Assembly: GCA_017848855.1 (NCBI GenBank)
Contig: JAFIHF010000021.1
Span: 29,385 to 93,384, forward strand
DNA length: 64,000 nt
Source: Rhodanobacter denitrificans
GTDB taxonomy: Bacteria > Pseudomonadota > Gammaproteobacteria > Xanthomonadales > Rhodanobacteraceae
Direction of reading: 5' to 3'
A program made the position numbers and the translations under genes. Below, piece after piece: positions 26,624 to 34,688 of this stretch. Positions within the stretch are counted from its first letter, which is position 1. Each line of letters opens with the position of its first letter. The notes beneath the pieces were generated by a model. That model saw only the letters and a program-made list of their open reading frames with translations, was not told the origin of the DNA and made no database searches.

Positions 26624-29320
26624 TCAGAACTTCAGGTGCGCGTTCAGGTAGTACTGGCGACCGTTCTCGTAGAACGCGGTCGGGATGTACGCGCTCTGGT
26701 AGTACTTGGTGGTCGGGTTGTTGAGGTTCAGCGCATCCAGGCTGAAGCTCAGCCAGTCGGTGGCCTTGTAGCTGAAGGACGCACCCAGCGTGCCGTACGA
26801 CGCCTGGTAGTACGGCACCGCGCCCTGCAGGCCGATCAGGAACGCCGAGCGCCAGCTGTAGCCGATGCGCGCGCCGAACGTGTCGTTCTCGAAGTAGGCA
26901 CCGAGGTTGTAGGTGTTCTTCGAGGTGCCGAGCAGGTTGTGGCTGCCGTCCGCCCAGGTGAAGGACGAGGAGCCGTCGACGTAGGTGTAGTTGGCGTTCA
27001 CGCCGAAGAACTGGCCGATCGGCTGGTTGTAGGTCAGTTCCAGGCCGGACAGGCGGGCGTCGGCATTCAGCGGCACGGCCACCTTGTAGGTCTCGAGCTT
27101 GTGGGTCAGCTCGCTGAAGAGCTGCTGGTCCTCGGTGCCGAACGCCACGTAGTTCTTCATGTTCATGGAGAACGCGTTGGCGGCGAGCAGGCCGCGCGGC
27201 ATGAAGTACCACTCCAGGCCGGCGTCGAAGTTGGTCGACAGCACCGGTTTCAGGTGCGGGTTGCCGCCGCCGCCGGTCTTGTCCAGGTCCGAACCCCAGG
27301 AGGAGGCGCCGAGCGCGGAGTAGTCCGGCAGGGTCTGGGTCTGCGACACCGCGAAGCGGGCGATCAGGTCCTCGGCGATGTTGAACTTCAGGTTGAAGCT
27401 CGGCAGGAAGCGGCCGTAGTGGTTCGTGTAGTGGCGGCGGTCCCACTGGCCGAACAGGCTGCTCACGTCCGCCGGCTGCCCGGCCGGCACCGCGAAGTAG
27501 GTGTCGATGCCTTGGTTGATGTTGACGTAGCGCAGGCCGGCGTTGCCGCTCCAGTTCTCGCCCTGGAAGTTGGCCTGGAAGTACGCCGCGGCGTTCTTCT
27601 CGTCCACCCGCCACTCGCCGCCGTAGTTGTGGCGGCCGGTCGGGCCGTCGTTGTTGGAGAGCCAGGTGGAGTTGGCGTTGATCGCGCTTTGCAGCGCGGC
27701 CGGGGTGAAGTACCAGATGTTGCGCGGGAACTGGCCGCCGATGCCCTGGGCGAAATTGCCCGGGTAGTTCGCGGTGGCGCCGTTCTGCAGCGCGGCCCAG
27801 ATGTTGCCGGGCGAGGCGCCCTCGGGCGACAGCGCGGCGCGGTCGTGCTTGGCGTAGCGCACGCCGTAGTTGAACGAGTTCAGCACGCCGGCGTTGAAGT
27901 ACTGGGTGAAGTCGGCGGTGAACCAGTTCTCCTTGTCGGTGGCCTTGACGATCTGGTTGCCCCAGGTGCCGAAGCTGGTCACGCCGGACGGGCCGCCGTT
28001 GCCGCCCACGCTCCAGTCCACCGGCGAGCCGTTGCCGTGCGTGGTCCAGCTGGCGCCGCCGCCGTTGTTGCCGGTCACCTCGGCGATGAACTGCTTCGGC
28101 GTGGCGCCGGTGCCCTTGGTGGTGCCGGCCTGGAACGTGGCCGTGAGGTTGTCCGAGACGTTCCAGTCGGCATCGGCGGTGTAGTAGTAGGTCTTCGCCG
28201 AGGCCTTGCGGTCGATCATGTCGTACACGGTGTAATCCGTGCCCGGCTTGCCCGCATAGGTGGCGTTGGTGAGCACGCCGTTCTGCACGGTGTAACCCGG
28301 GTTCGGCGCCTGCGAGGTGGCGAAGTTGCCGCCCCACAGCATGTAGTTGCGGTTGTAGTTGTCGGCGTCGAGCTTGGAGTAGAAGCCGCTCAGGCCGAGG
28401 GTGAGGTCGTTGTTCGGGCGGAACTGCGCCTCGAGCAGGCCGCCGGTGCGCTTGCGGGTCTGGGTGAACAGCGTGGAGCCGAGCAGCGACGGAATGTACA
28501 CGCCGACCAGGTCGGGGTTGGTGGCGGCCACCGGATCGGTGGCGGCGATCTGCTGGAAGCCGCCCGGAAGCTCCTGCGCCTCGCGCTGCAGGTGGCGCTT
28601 CTCGTCGAACACCTGGGCCAGCACGCCGAACGTGCTGTCGTCGTTCTTCCAGTTGAACAGGCCGGAGAACTGGCCGTCGGTGGTGGATGCCGTGCTGGAG
28701 TACACGCCGCCGATGCTGGCGTCCGCGGTGACCTGCTTGTCGAAGTCCAGCGGCTTGCGGGTGATGATGTCGACGTTGCCGGTGGTGCCGCCGTCCTGGA
28801 AGCGGGCTTCGGAGGACTTGTGCACTTCCACGCGGCTGACGATCTCGGACGGCAGCAGGGTGTAGCTCACGCTGCGGCCCACGGTGTTGCCCTGGCTCAG
28901 CACGAACCAGTCGGCGGAACCCACGCCGTGCCCGTTGATCAGCGTCTGGGTCAGGCTCGGGCTGGTGCCGCGCAGGCTGACGCGGTCGGCTTCGTCGAAG
29001 CCGCCTTCCTGGGCGCTGGAGGACTGGATGTCCACGCCGGGCAGGTTGCGCAGGGTATCGGCCACGTTGTGCGCGGGCAGCTTGCCCACGTCTTCGGCGG
29101 TGACCACCTCGATGTTGGAGTTGGCGTCCTTCTTGATGTCGAGCGCCTTCTCGGTGGAGCCGCGGATGCCGGTGACGGTGACCGTCGACAGGGTTTTCGC
29201 TTCCTTCTTGCTCGCAGCGTTGCCGTTCTGGGTCGTCGTGCCGTCCTGCGCGTAAGCGCCGACGGACAGGCACAGGCCGGCGACGATGCTCGCGGCAAGC
29301 AGTGACTTGCGGTGGTTCAT
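26624..29320 (-). CDS. TonB-dependent outer-membrane receptor (chito-oligosaccharide or GlcNAc uptake by context)
   Basis: The product is 898 residues with a signal peptide ending AYAQ, then a short linker and the TonB-box region STVTVTGIR. The plug domain (about 60-180) contains VTAEDVGKLPAHNVADTLRN, LPGVDIQ and RVSLRGTSPSLTQTLINGHG. The beta-barrel ends in the outer-membrane signature with a terminal Phe (NAHLKF). This form is typical of carbohydrate-transport receptors in Xanthomonadales. Its place between the glucokinase-family and GH20 genes suggests GlcNAc oligomers as substrate. It needs the TonB-ExbB-ExbD complex, a set of which lies at 61.3-63.6 kb. Confidence 0.93.
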   Translation of the reverse strand: MNHRKSLLAASIVAGLCLSVGAYAQDGTTTQNGNAASKKEAKTLSTVTVTGIRGSTEKALDIKKDANSNIEVVTAEDVGKLPAHNVADTLRNLPGVDIQSSSAQEGGFDEADRVSLRGTSPSLTQTLINGHGVGSADWFVLSQGNTVGRSVSYTLLPSEIVSRVEVHKSSEARFQDGGTTGNVDIITRKPLDFDKQVTADASIGGVYSSTASTTDGQFSGLFNWKNDDSTFGVLAQVFDEKRHLQREAQELPGGFQQIAATDPVAATNPDLVGVYIPSLLGSTLFTQTRKRTGGLLEAQFRPNNDLTLGLSGFYSKLDADNYNRNYMLWGGNFATSQAPNPGYTVQNGVLTNATYAGKPGTDYTVYDMIDRKASAKTYYYTADADWNVSDNLTATFQAGTTKGTGATPKQFIAEVTGNNGGGASWTTHGNGSPVDWSVGGNGGPSGVTSFGTWGNQIVKATDKENWFTADFTQYFNAGVLNSFNYGVRYAKHDRAALSPEGASPGNIWAALQNGATANYPGNFAQGIGGQFPRNIWYFTPAALQSAINANSTWLSNNDGPTGRHNYGGEWRVDEKNAAAYFQANFQGENWSGNAGLRYVNINQGIDTYFAVPAGQPADVSSLFGQWDRRHYTNHYGRFLPSFNLKFNIAEDLIARFAVSQTQTLPDYSALGASSWGSDLDKTGGGGNPHLKPVLSTNFDAGLEWYFMPRGLLAANAFSMNMKNYVAFGTEDQQLFSELTHKLETYKVAVPLNADARLSGLELTYNQPIGQFFGVNANYTYVDGSSSFTWADGSHNLLGTSKNTYNLGAYFENDTFGARIGYSWRSAFLIGLQGAVPYYQASYGTLGASFSYKATDWLSFSLDALNLNNPTTKYYQSAYIPTAFYENGRQYYLNAHLKF

Positions 29321-29405
29321 GATGTCCTCCCCTCAGAGGCTGGATCAGTTGGGACCGTGTGGTCGTGGTGGTCTTGCTTGATGGACGGCGTTCGGCGCCG
29401 TGTCG

Positions 29406-30503
29406 CTAGAGCGGTGGCATGGCTGGATCTCCCTGCCGCTCGTCCAGAAACCAGCTGGCGGCGCCGATGACACCTAGCTGGCCGTGCTCGATCAGTCGTA
29501 CGGGAACCTTTTGCAGGAAGGCGCGCATCACGCCCTTGTTGAAGTAGCGCTCGGCGAAACGGCTGGCGCGCAGGAAGCCGTGCAGTTGCGGCAGGATGCC
29601 GCCGGCGAGGAACACGCCGCCGCTGGCGCCGTACAGCATCGCCAGGTCGCCGGTGAAGCTGCCGAGCAGGCCGCAGAACACCTCGAGCGTTTCCAGCGCC
29701 GTGGCGTCGTGGCCGGCCAGCGCGGCGCCGGTGACTTCCGCCGGCGTCATCAGCGCCACCGCGCTGCCGCGCAGCTCGCACAGCGCGTGGTAGAGCTTGA
29801 GCAGGCCGGGGCCGGAGAGCGCGTCCTCGTAGGAGACGTAGGCGCGGCCGCGCGCGAGCACGCGCAGGATCGCGATCTCGCGTTCGTTGCCGGGCGCCAG
29901 CGCGATCTGGCCGGCTTCGGTGGGCAGCACCTGCGCATGGCCGGCGCGCGGCAGCAGCACCGCCGAGCCCAGCCCGGTGCCCGGCCCCATCACCAGCACC
30001 GGGCCGCGCGGCGCCGGCTGCGTGGTTTCGATCACCGGCAGCGTCTCGTCCACGTCCAGGAACTGGGTGGCCCAGGCCACCGCCTCGAAATCGTTGATCA
30101 CTTCCAGCTGGCTCAGGCCGAGCTGCTCGCGCAGCGCGCCGATCGCCACCGGCCAGGGCAGGTTCTCGTTGACGATCGCGTCGTCCAGCACCACGCCGGC
30201 GCAGGCCACCACGCAGCGGCGCACGCGCGCGGCGAGCGCGGCGTGGCCGGCGGCCGGCAATTGCGCCATGAAGTCGCGCAGCACGGCGCCGAGGCCGGCC
30301 CAGTCGGCGCAGCAGTAGCGCTGGTAGTGCAGCACGCTGACCGGCTGCCGGCCCGCAGGCGTGCCGAGCACCAGGCCGATGCGCGCATGGGTGCCGCCGA
30401 CGTCGGCGGCGAGGAACGGCTCGCCCCGGTCGAACGCGCCGTGCGGCGCCGGCGGCTGCGGCGACGGCGGGGCGGCATGACGCTGGCTGGCGAACTCTCC
30501 CAC
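29406..30503 (-). CDS. Glucokinase-family sugar kinase (probable GlcNAc kinase, NagK role)
   Basis: The product is 365 residues from a GTG at 30503 that has AAGGGGAAA 5 bases upstream; no in-frame ATG lies near a sensible start. It carries FLAADVGGTHARIGLV (phosphate-binding), LEVINDFEAVAWA (catalytic Asp), VMGPGTGLG and TEAGQIALAP, all marks of the Glk family (PF02685) and not the ROK family. In the Xanthomonas GlcNAc pathway a kinase of this family phosphorylates the imported sugar. A palindromic operator lies about 90 bp before the start. The receptor gene follows after 85 bp, so the two are probably one transcript. Confidence 0.88.
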   Translation of the reverse strand: MGEFASQRHAAPPSPQPPAPHGAFDRGEPFLAADVGGTHARIGLVLGTPAGRQPVSVLHYQRYCCADWAGLGAVLRDFMAQLPAAGHAALAARVRRCVVACAGVVLDDAIVNENLPWPVAIGALREQLGLSQLEVINDFEAVAWATQFLDVDETLPVIETTQPAPRGPVLVMGPGTGLGSAVLLPRAGHAQVLPTEAGQIALAPGNEREIAILRVLARGRAYVSYEDALSGPGLLKLYHALCELRGSAVALMTPAEVTGAALAGHDATALETLEVFCGLLGSFTGDLAMLYGASGGVFLAGGILPQLHGFLRASRFAERYFNKGVMRAFLQKVPVRLIEHGQLGVIGAASWFLDERQGDPAMPPL

Positions 30504-30592
30504 TGGATTTCCCCTTGCTCCGCGGTGTCTGGACGGCGTGGCGCGTGGTGTGCGGCTGCCGGGAACGCTTTGGGCGGAGTCTGGAAGCGGTA

Positions 30593-30606
30593 TGACAACG
30601 TTGTCA
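30593..30606. promoter_or_regulatory. LacI-family operator (putative NagQ box) facing the kinase gene
   Basis: TGACAACGTTGTCA is a perfect 14-bp palindrome with the central CG step usual for LacI-family operators. On the minus strand it begins TTGACA, a perfect -35 hexamer aimed at the kinase gene, so a bound repressor would block polymerase. A weak CAGACT sits 18 bp further on. Confidence 0.7.
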
Positions 30607-30696
30607 AGTGGCTGTCCCGGGATTGTCACCATCGTCGGGCGCGCCGTGCAACATGACTGTTGGCAGGGGGGCGATACACGCGCTGTGTCGTACGCC

Positions 30697-30764
30697 GTAG
30701 GAGCGCACCCTGTGCGCGATCAAGCTTTCCGCAAGAGCCGTTCGCGCACAGGGTGCGCTCCTAC
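30697..30764. repeat. GTAG-type REP pair (BIME) 2
   Basis: GTAGGAGCGCACCCTGTGCG starts at 30697 and its inverted copy ends CTCCTAC at 30764. It has the same arms as the pair at 23961-24036 but a different spacer. It lies inside the divergent control region between the kinase and permease genes, between the two operator-like palindromes. Confidence 0.85.
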
Positions 30765-30795
30765 GCGCTCCGCCGGATGGGATTGCAGCTGCCGG

Positions 30796-30810
30796 TTGAC
30801 AACGTTGGAC
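30796..30810 (+). promoter_or_regulatory. Second putative NagQ box with embedded -35 for the permease gene
   Basis: TGACAACGTTGGAC at 30797-30810 matches the operator at 30593 in 11 of its first 11 bases. With the preceding T it contains TTGACA (30796-30801), a perfect -35 for the rightward permease gene. An AT-rich CAATAA at 30819-30824 is the best -10 candidate at 17 bp. Confidence 0.65.
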
Positions 30811-30894
30811 TTTGCAGCCAATAAAGGAGCCCTCGGCAGCCGCGGCTGCCGCTATGCTCACGGCCGTCCACGCCGTACCCCGGGGAGAGAAATC

Positions 30895-32178
30895 ATGGCA
30901 AGCACGCTGGCGGCCGCGCCGTCCGAACGCTCCTACATCGGCCCGATGATCGTCATCGGCGTGCTGTTCTTCATCTTCGGCTTCGTCACCTGGCTCAACG
31001 GGCCGCTGATCACCTTCGTCAAGCTGGCGTTCCAGCTGCCCGACGCCTACGCGTTCCTGGTGCCGTTCGCGTTCTACATCTCCTACTTCGTGTTCTCGCT
31101 GCCGGCCTCGTGGGTGCTGCGCCGCACCGGCATGAAGAAGGGCATGGCGCTGGGCCTGTTCGTGATGGCGGCCGGCGCGCTGCTGTTCGGCCAGTTCGCC
31201 ACCATGCGCGTGTTCGCCGGCGCGCTCACCGGCCTGTTCGTGATCGGCGCGGGCCTGTCGCTGCTGCAGACCGCCTCGAACCCCTACATCAGCATCCTCG
31301 GCCCGATCGACAGCGCGGCGCAGCGCATCGCCTTCATGGGTATCTGCAACAAGCTCGCCGGCATTCTCGCGCCGCTGGTGCTCGGCGCGCTGGTGCTGCA
31401 CGGCATCGGCGACCTCGACGCGCAGGTGAAGGCCGCCGACCCGGCGCTGCGCGAGGGCCTGCTGAACGCGTTCGCCGCGAAGGTGCACCTGCCGTACATG
31501 GCGATGGGCGGCCTGCTGCTGCTGCTCGGCGTGTGGGTGCTGCGCTCCTCGCTGCCGGAGATCAAGCCGGCCGGCGCGAACGACGAGCACGCGATCGGCC
31601 ACACCGGCCGCACCATCTACAGCTTCCCGCACCTGTGGCTGGGCGTGCTGTGCCTGTTCCTGTATCTGGGCGTGGAGGTGATGGCCGGCGACGCGATCGG
31701 CACCTACGGCGCCGGCTTCGGCCTGCCGCTGGACCAGACCAAGTTCTTCACCGCGTTCACGCTCGGCGCGATGCTGCTCGGCTACCTGGCCGGCCTGGTG
31801 CTGATCCCGCGCGTCGTCTCGCAGCAGCGCTACCTCGCGGTGTCCGCGGTGCTCGGCGTGCTGTTCACGCTGGGCGCCTACTTCACCACCGGCTACGCCT
31901 CGGTCACCCTCGTCGCCGCGCTGGGCTTCGCCAACGCGATGATGTGGCCGGCGATCTTCCCGCTCGCGATCAAGGGCCTGGGCCGCCACACCGAGGCCGG
32001 CTCGGCGCTGCTGATCATGGGCATCGCGGGCGGCGCGCTGATCCCGCTGGCCTTCGTGCACCTGAAGGAGGTCATCAACTTCCAGGCGGCGTTCGCGCTG
32101 CTGATGGTGCCCTGCTACCTGTACATCCTCTACTACGGCCTGCGCGGCCACCGCGTCGGTCAGCACGCGGCGGGCTGA
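30895..32178 (+). CDS. nagP: NagP-like sugar permease of the major facilitator superfamily
   Basis: The product is 427 residues with twelve predicted membrane segments. IGVLFFIFGFVTWLNGPLIT and LLQTASNPYISILGP are typical of the FucP/GluP/NagP sugar:H+ symporters. Xanthomonas NagP imports N-acetylglucosamine across the inner membrane. The start at 30895 is preceded by GGGGAGAG. It is transcribed away from the kinase gene and towards the LacI-type regulator, with 100 bp between them. Confidence 0.9.
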   Translation: MASTLAAAPSERSYIGPMIVIGVLFFIFGFVTWLNGPLITFVKLAFQLPDAYAFLVPFAFYISYFVFSLPASWVLRRTGMKKGMALGLFVMAAGALLFGQFATMRVFAGALTGLFVIGAGLSLLQTASNPYISILGPIDSAAQRIAFMGICNKLAGILAPLVLGALVLHGIGDLDAQVKAADPALREGLLNAFAAKVHLPYMAMGGLLLLLGVWVLRSSLPEIKPAGANDEHAIGHTGRTIYSFPHLWLGVLCLFLYLGVEVMAGDAIGTYGAGFGLPLDQTKFFTAFTLGAMLLGYLAGLVLIPRVVSQQRYLAVSAVLGVLFTLGAYFTTGYASVTLVAALGFANAMMWPAIFPLAIKGLGRHTEAGSALLIMGIAGGALIPLAFVHLKEVINFQAAFALLMVPCYLYILYYGLRGHRVGQHAAG

Positions 32179-32278
32179 GATCGCGTGCGGCAGGCGCGCA
32201 GCGGTCCGCTAGACTGTGCGGCGCGTCGGCGCGGCCGTGCCGCGCGTCCCTTCGCATCTCGAATCTGAGGTCTCCCGC

Positions 32279-33328
32279 TTGCGCAGCGCCACCATCAAGG
32301 ATGTAGCCGAGCAGGCGGGCGTGTCGCTGAAGACCGTCTCGCGCGTCATCAACAACGAGCCCTCGGTGCACGCGCGCACGCGCGAGAAGGTGCAGCGCGC
32401 GATCGAGGCGCTGGACTACCGGCCCGATCCCTCCGCGCGCAGCCTGCGCAGCACGCGCGCCTACGCGGTGGGCCTGGTCTACGACAACCCCAACCCGCAC
32501 TACATCATCAGCATGCAGAGCGGCGTGCTGGACGCCTGCCGCAAGAGCGGCTACGGCCTGCAGATCCATCCCTGCGACTCCACCTCGCCGCGGCTGGCCG
32601 AGGAGCTGGTGGCGCTGGTCGGCAACGCGCGGCTGGCCGGCCTGGTGCTGGCGCCGCCGATGTCCGAGCAACCGGAGCTGATCCGCAAGCTGGCGGCGGC
32701 GAAGATCCCGTTCATGCGGGTGATCTCCGCGCGGCAGGATCCCAAGGACGGCTATCCCTGCGTCTACGTGGACGACCGCGACGCCGCCTACGCGATCACC
32801 GAACACCTGATCCAGCTCGGCCACACCCGCATCGGCTTCCTGTGGGGCGGCCGCGACCACCGCTCCAGCCCCGAGCGCTACCAGGGCTATGAGGACGCGC
32901 TGAAGGACTACGGCATCGCGCTCGACCGCAAGCTGATCCTGCCCGGCGACTACTCCTTCGACGACGGCTTCCGCGGCGCGCGCAAGCTGCTCGCGCTGAA
33001 GGACCGCCCCACCGCGATCTTCGGCTCCAACGACGAGATCGCCGCCGGCGTGCTCGCCGCCGCGCACTCCAGCGGCATCAGCGTGCCGTGGGAACTCTCC
33101 ATCGCCGGCTTCGAGGACAGCCCGTTCTCCAAGCAGTCCTGGCCCGCGTTGACCACCGCGCGCCAGGCCACCGAGGACATCGCCCGCCACGCCGCGCAGC
33201 GGCTGATCGCCAACCTGCAGCATGAGGCGAACGGCGAGCCGCTGGAGGAGGGCAACGAGGGCTTCAGCCCCGAACTGGTGGTGCGCGGTTCCACCGCGCC
33301 GTTGCGGAGCGCGCCGGCGAAGCGTTGA
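32279..33328 (+). CDS. nagQ: LacI-family transcriptional regulator (probable NagQ)
   Basis: The product is 349 residues if the TTG at 32279 is used; this has TGAGG 9 bases upstream and places ATIKDVAEQAGVSLKTVSRV at the very N-terminus, as in most LacI proteins. A GTG at 32216 would add 21 residues. The helix-turn-helix is followed by the hinge (YRPDPSARSLRS) and a periplasmic-binding-like effector domain. Adjacency to the permease, and operators with a central CG in the control region, fit a repressor of GlcNAc genes. The effector is inferred from Xanthomonas. Confidence 0.85.
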   Translation: MRSATIKDVAEQAGVSLKTVSRVINNEPSVHARTREKVQRAIEALDYRPDPSARSLRSTRAYAVGLVYDNPNPHYIISMQSGVLDACRKSGYGLQIHPCDSTSPRLAEELVALVGNARLAGLVLAPPMSEQPELIRKLAAAKIPFMRVISARQDPKDGYPCVYVDDRDAAYAITEHLIQLGHTRIGFLWGGRDHRSSPERYQGYEDALKDYGIALDRKLILPGDYSFDDGFRGARKLLALKDRPTAIFGSNDEIAAGVLAAAHSSGISVPWELSIAGFEDSPFSKQSWPALTTARQATEDIARHAAQRLIANLQHEANGEPLEEGNEGFSPELVVRGSTAPLRSAPAKR

Positions 33329-33342
33329 CGCGCTCGCTCTTC

Positions 33343-33739
33343 TCCCTCTCCCCCCGTCGGGGAGAGGGTGGGGTGAGGGGCGAGTGCTCGCGACAGCCTT
33401 GCTTTTCTGTCGTCGCTCTATGGGGAAAAGGCTGCTGCTCTTGTGCACGCTTGGCAAGCGACAAAGCAGTTTCGTGCGCCTGCCGGCGCCCGAGCTACTT
33501 CTCTTTTGCTTGTCCAAAAGAGAAGTAGCCAAGAGAAAACGACACCCCGATGGCGCGCCCTCCGCCCATCCATGGGCTCCGGGTGCGCGGGCGGGTGGCG
33601 GGGTTTTTCGACGGGACTCCTGTCCCGGCGAAAAACTGGCCCGCATCCGTGCGAGCCATCCTGTCGGACTTTCCTCCACCCGCCCGCCGCGCCATAGGGG
33701 CCCCGGAAGAGCAGCGCGCTCCCAGCGCGCAGAAGCAAC
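33343..33739 (+). repeat. Composite multi-hairpin repeat, copy 3 (forward)
   Basis: Same order as copy 1. The A element is at 33343-33395 (CTCTCCCCCCGTCGGGGAGA then GTGGGGTGAGGGGCGAGTGC). The B hairpin has arms GCTACTTCTCTTTT and AAAAGAGAAGTAGC around GCTTGTCC near 33494-33529. The C hairpin is at 33603-33636 with the TCCT loop and the A-G internal mismatch, and the D hairpin GCGCGC/GCGCGC is near 33714-33730. An extra A-like palindrome (CCCTCCCCTGCGTGCAGGGG, 33768-33787) follows. No gene is supported between 33329 and 34279. Confidence 0.8.
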
Positions 33740-33843
33740 AGCAAGATCAAGAGCACCCCACCCCAGCCCTCCCCTGCGTGCAGGGGAGGGGGCGACAGCC
33801 GGCAAGCTCGCGGCGCTTCGCTCTTGCTCTTGCTGTTGCTCTT

Positions 33844-34206
33844 GCTTCTGGCGCGCACGATGCGCGCCTGCTCCTCCGGGGCCCCTCGGCGGCGGCGAGA
33901 CGGGGACGATCAGGCCGCGCAGCGGGCATCGCCATGGAGGGCGATGCCTTTTCGACCGGACAGGAGTCCGGCCGAAAAGCCCGGCCACGGCTCACGCACT
34001 TGCCGGGCAGGACGCCCGGCAAGCGCCGCCGCGGGGTGCCCTTTCTCTTTGGCTACTTTCTCTTTGGGCACGCAAAGAGAAAGTAGCTCGGGCGCCGGCA
34101 GGCGTCCGAAACCGCTTTGTTCCTTGCGATGTAATGGCAAAGCCAATCGACAATCAGCGAGATCATCGCGAGCACCCGCTCCCGACTCCCGCCAGCGGGA
34201 GAGGGG
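33844..34206 (-). repeat. Composite multi-hairpin repeat, copy 4 (reverse)
   Basis: Read on the minus strand: an A hairpin (CTCTCCCGCTGGCGGGAG, 34169-34206), the GCCTGCCGGCGCCCGAG linker, then the B hairpin with arms GCTACTTTCTCTTTG and CAAAGAGAAAGTAGC (34043-34088). The C hairpin (33948-33979) and D hairpin (33850-33868) follow. With copy 3 it forms an inverted pair that fills the whole gap after the LacI gene. Confidence 0.8.
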
Positions 34207-34279
34207 ACATGCAGCGCTGTCGCAACTTCCGAGATCGCCGACCGGCATGCTCGCTCCGTCACCCCGCGAGGAAGCCGCC

Positions 34280-34531
34280 ATGCGCCCCACCGTCATCGAC
34301 CATCGCCGCCACGAACGCCTGCTCGGCATCGCCCTGCTGTGGCTGGCCGCCGGTGTCGCGCTGCTCGCCACCACGCTGGTGCCGGCGCATACCGCGCTGC
34401 TGGGTTGGGCGCCGCTGGTGTGGTTGCTGCTGGCGCCGCTGGCGTTGCTGCTGATCCTCGAACCGGGCCTGCCGCGGCAGTTGCTGGCGTGGCGGCCGGT
34501 GCGGCGCGGGCGGGCGCTGCGCCGTTACTGA
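34280..34531 (+). CDS. Small membrane protein of unknown function
   Basis: The product is 83 residues with GAGGAA just before the ATG. Two hydrophobic stretches (LLGIALLWLAAGVALLATTL and WLLLAPLALLLILEPGL) are separated by a short loop, with basic ends (RRHER; RRGRALRR), as expected for a two-helix inner-membrane hairpin. I do not recognise a family. It stands alone between the repeat gap and the convergent RimK-like gene. Confidence 0.55.
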   Translation: MRPTVIDHRRHERLLGIALLWLAAGVALLATTLVPAHTALLGWAPLVWLLLAPLALLLILEPGLPRQLLAWRPVRRGRALRRY

Positions 34532-34688
34532 TTCCATCTGGCAGTGGAGCGGCCGCGACAGGCTGGTCGCGGCCAGGGTGGTCGGGTGGGGGCGGAGGCC
34601 CTGCATCGCTCGACAGCGCGAGGGAACGCGCCGGCTGCCGGTTGCTGCAGGGACGCAGCGGCCGGCGTGGCCCGCCGGCGGCGGCGCG

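Noticed and set aside
33222-34454. Open frames of up to 410 residues across the gap after the LacI gene
   Set aside because: Same repeat-derived text. No ribosome sites or domains, and they read through inverted copies.
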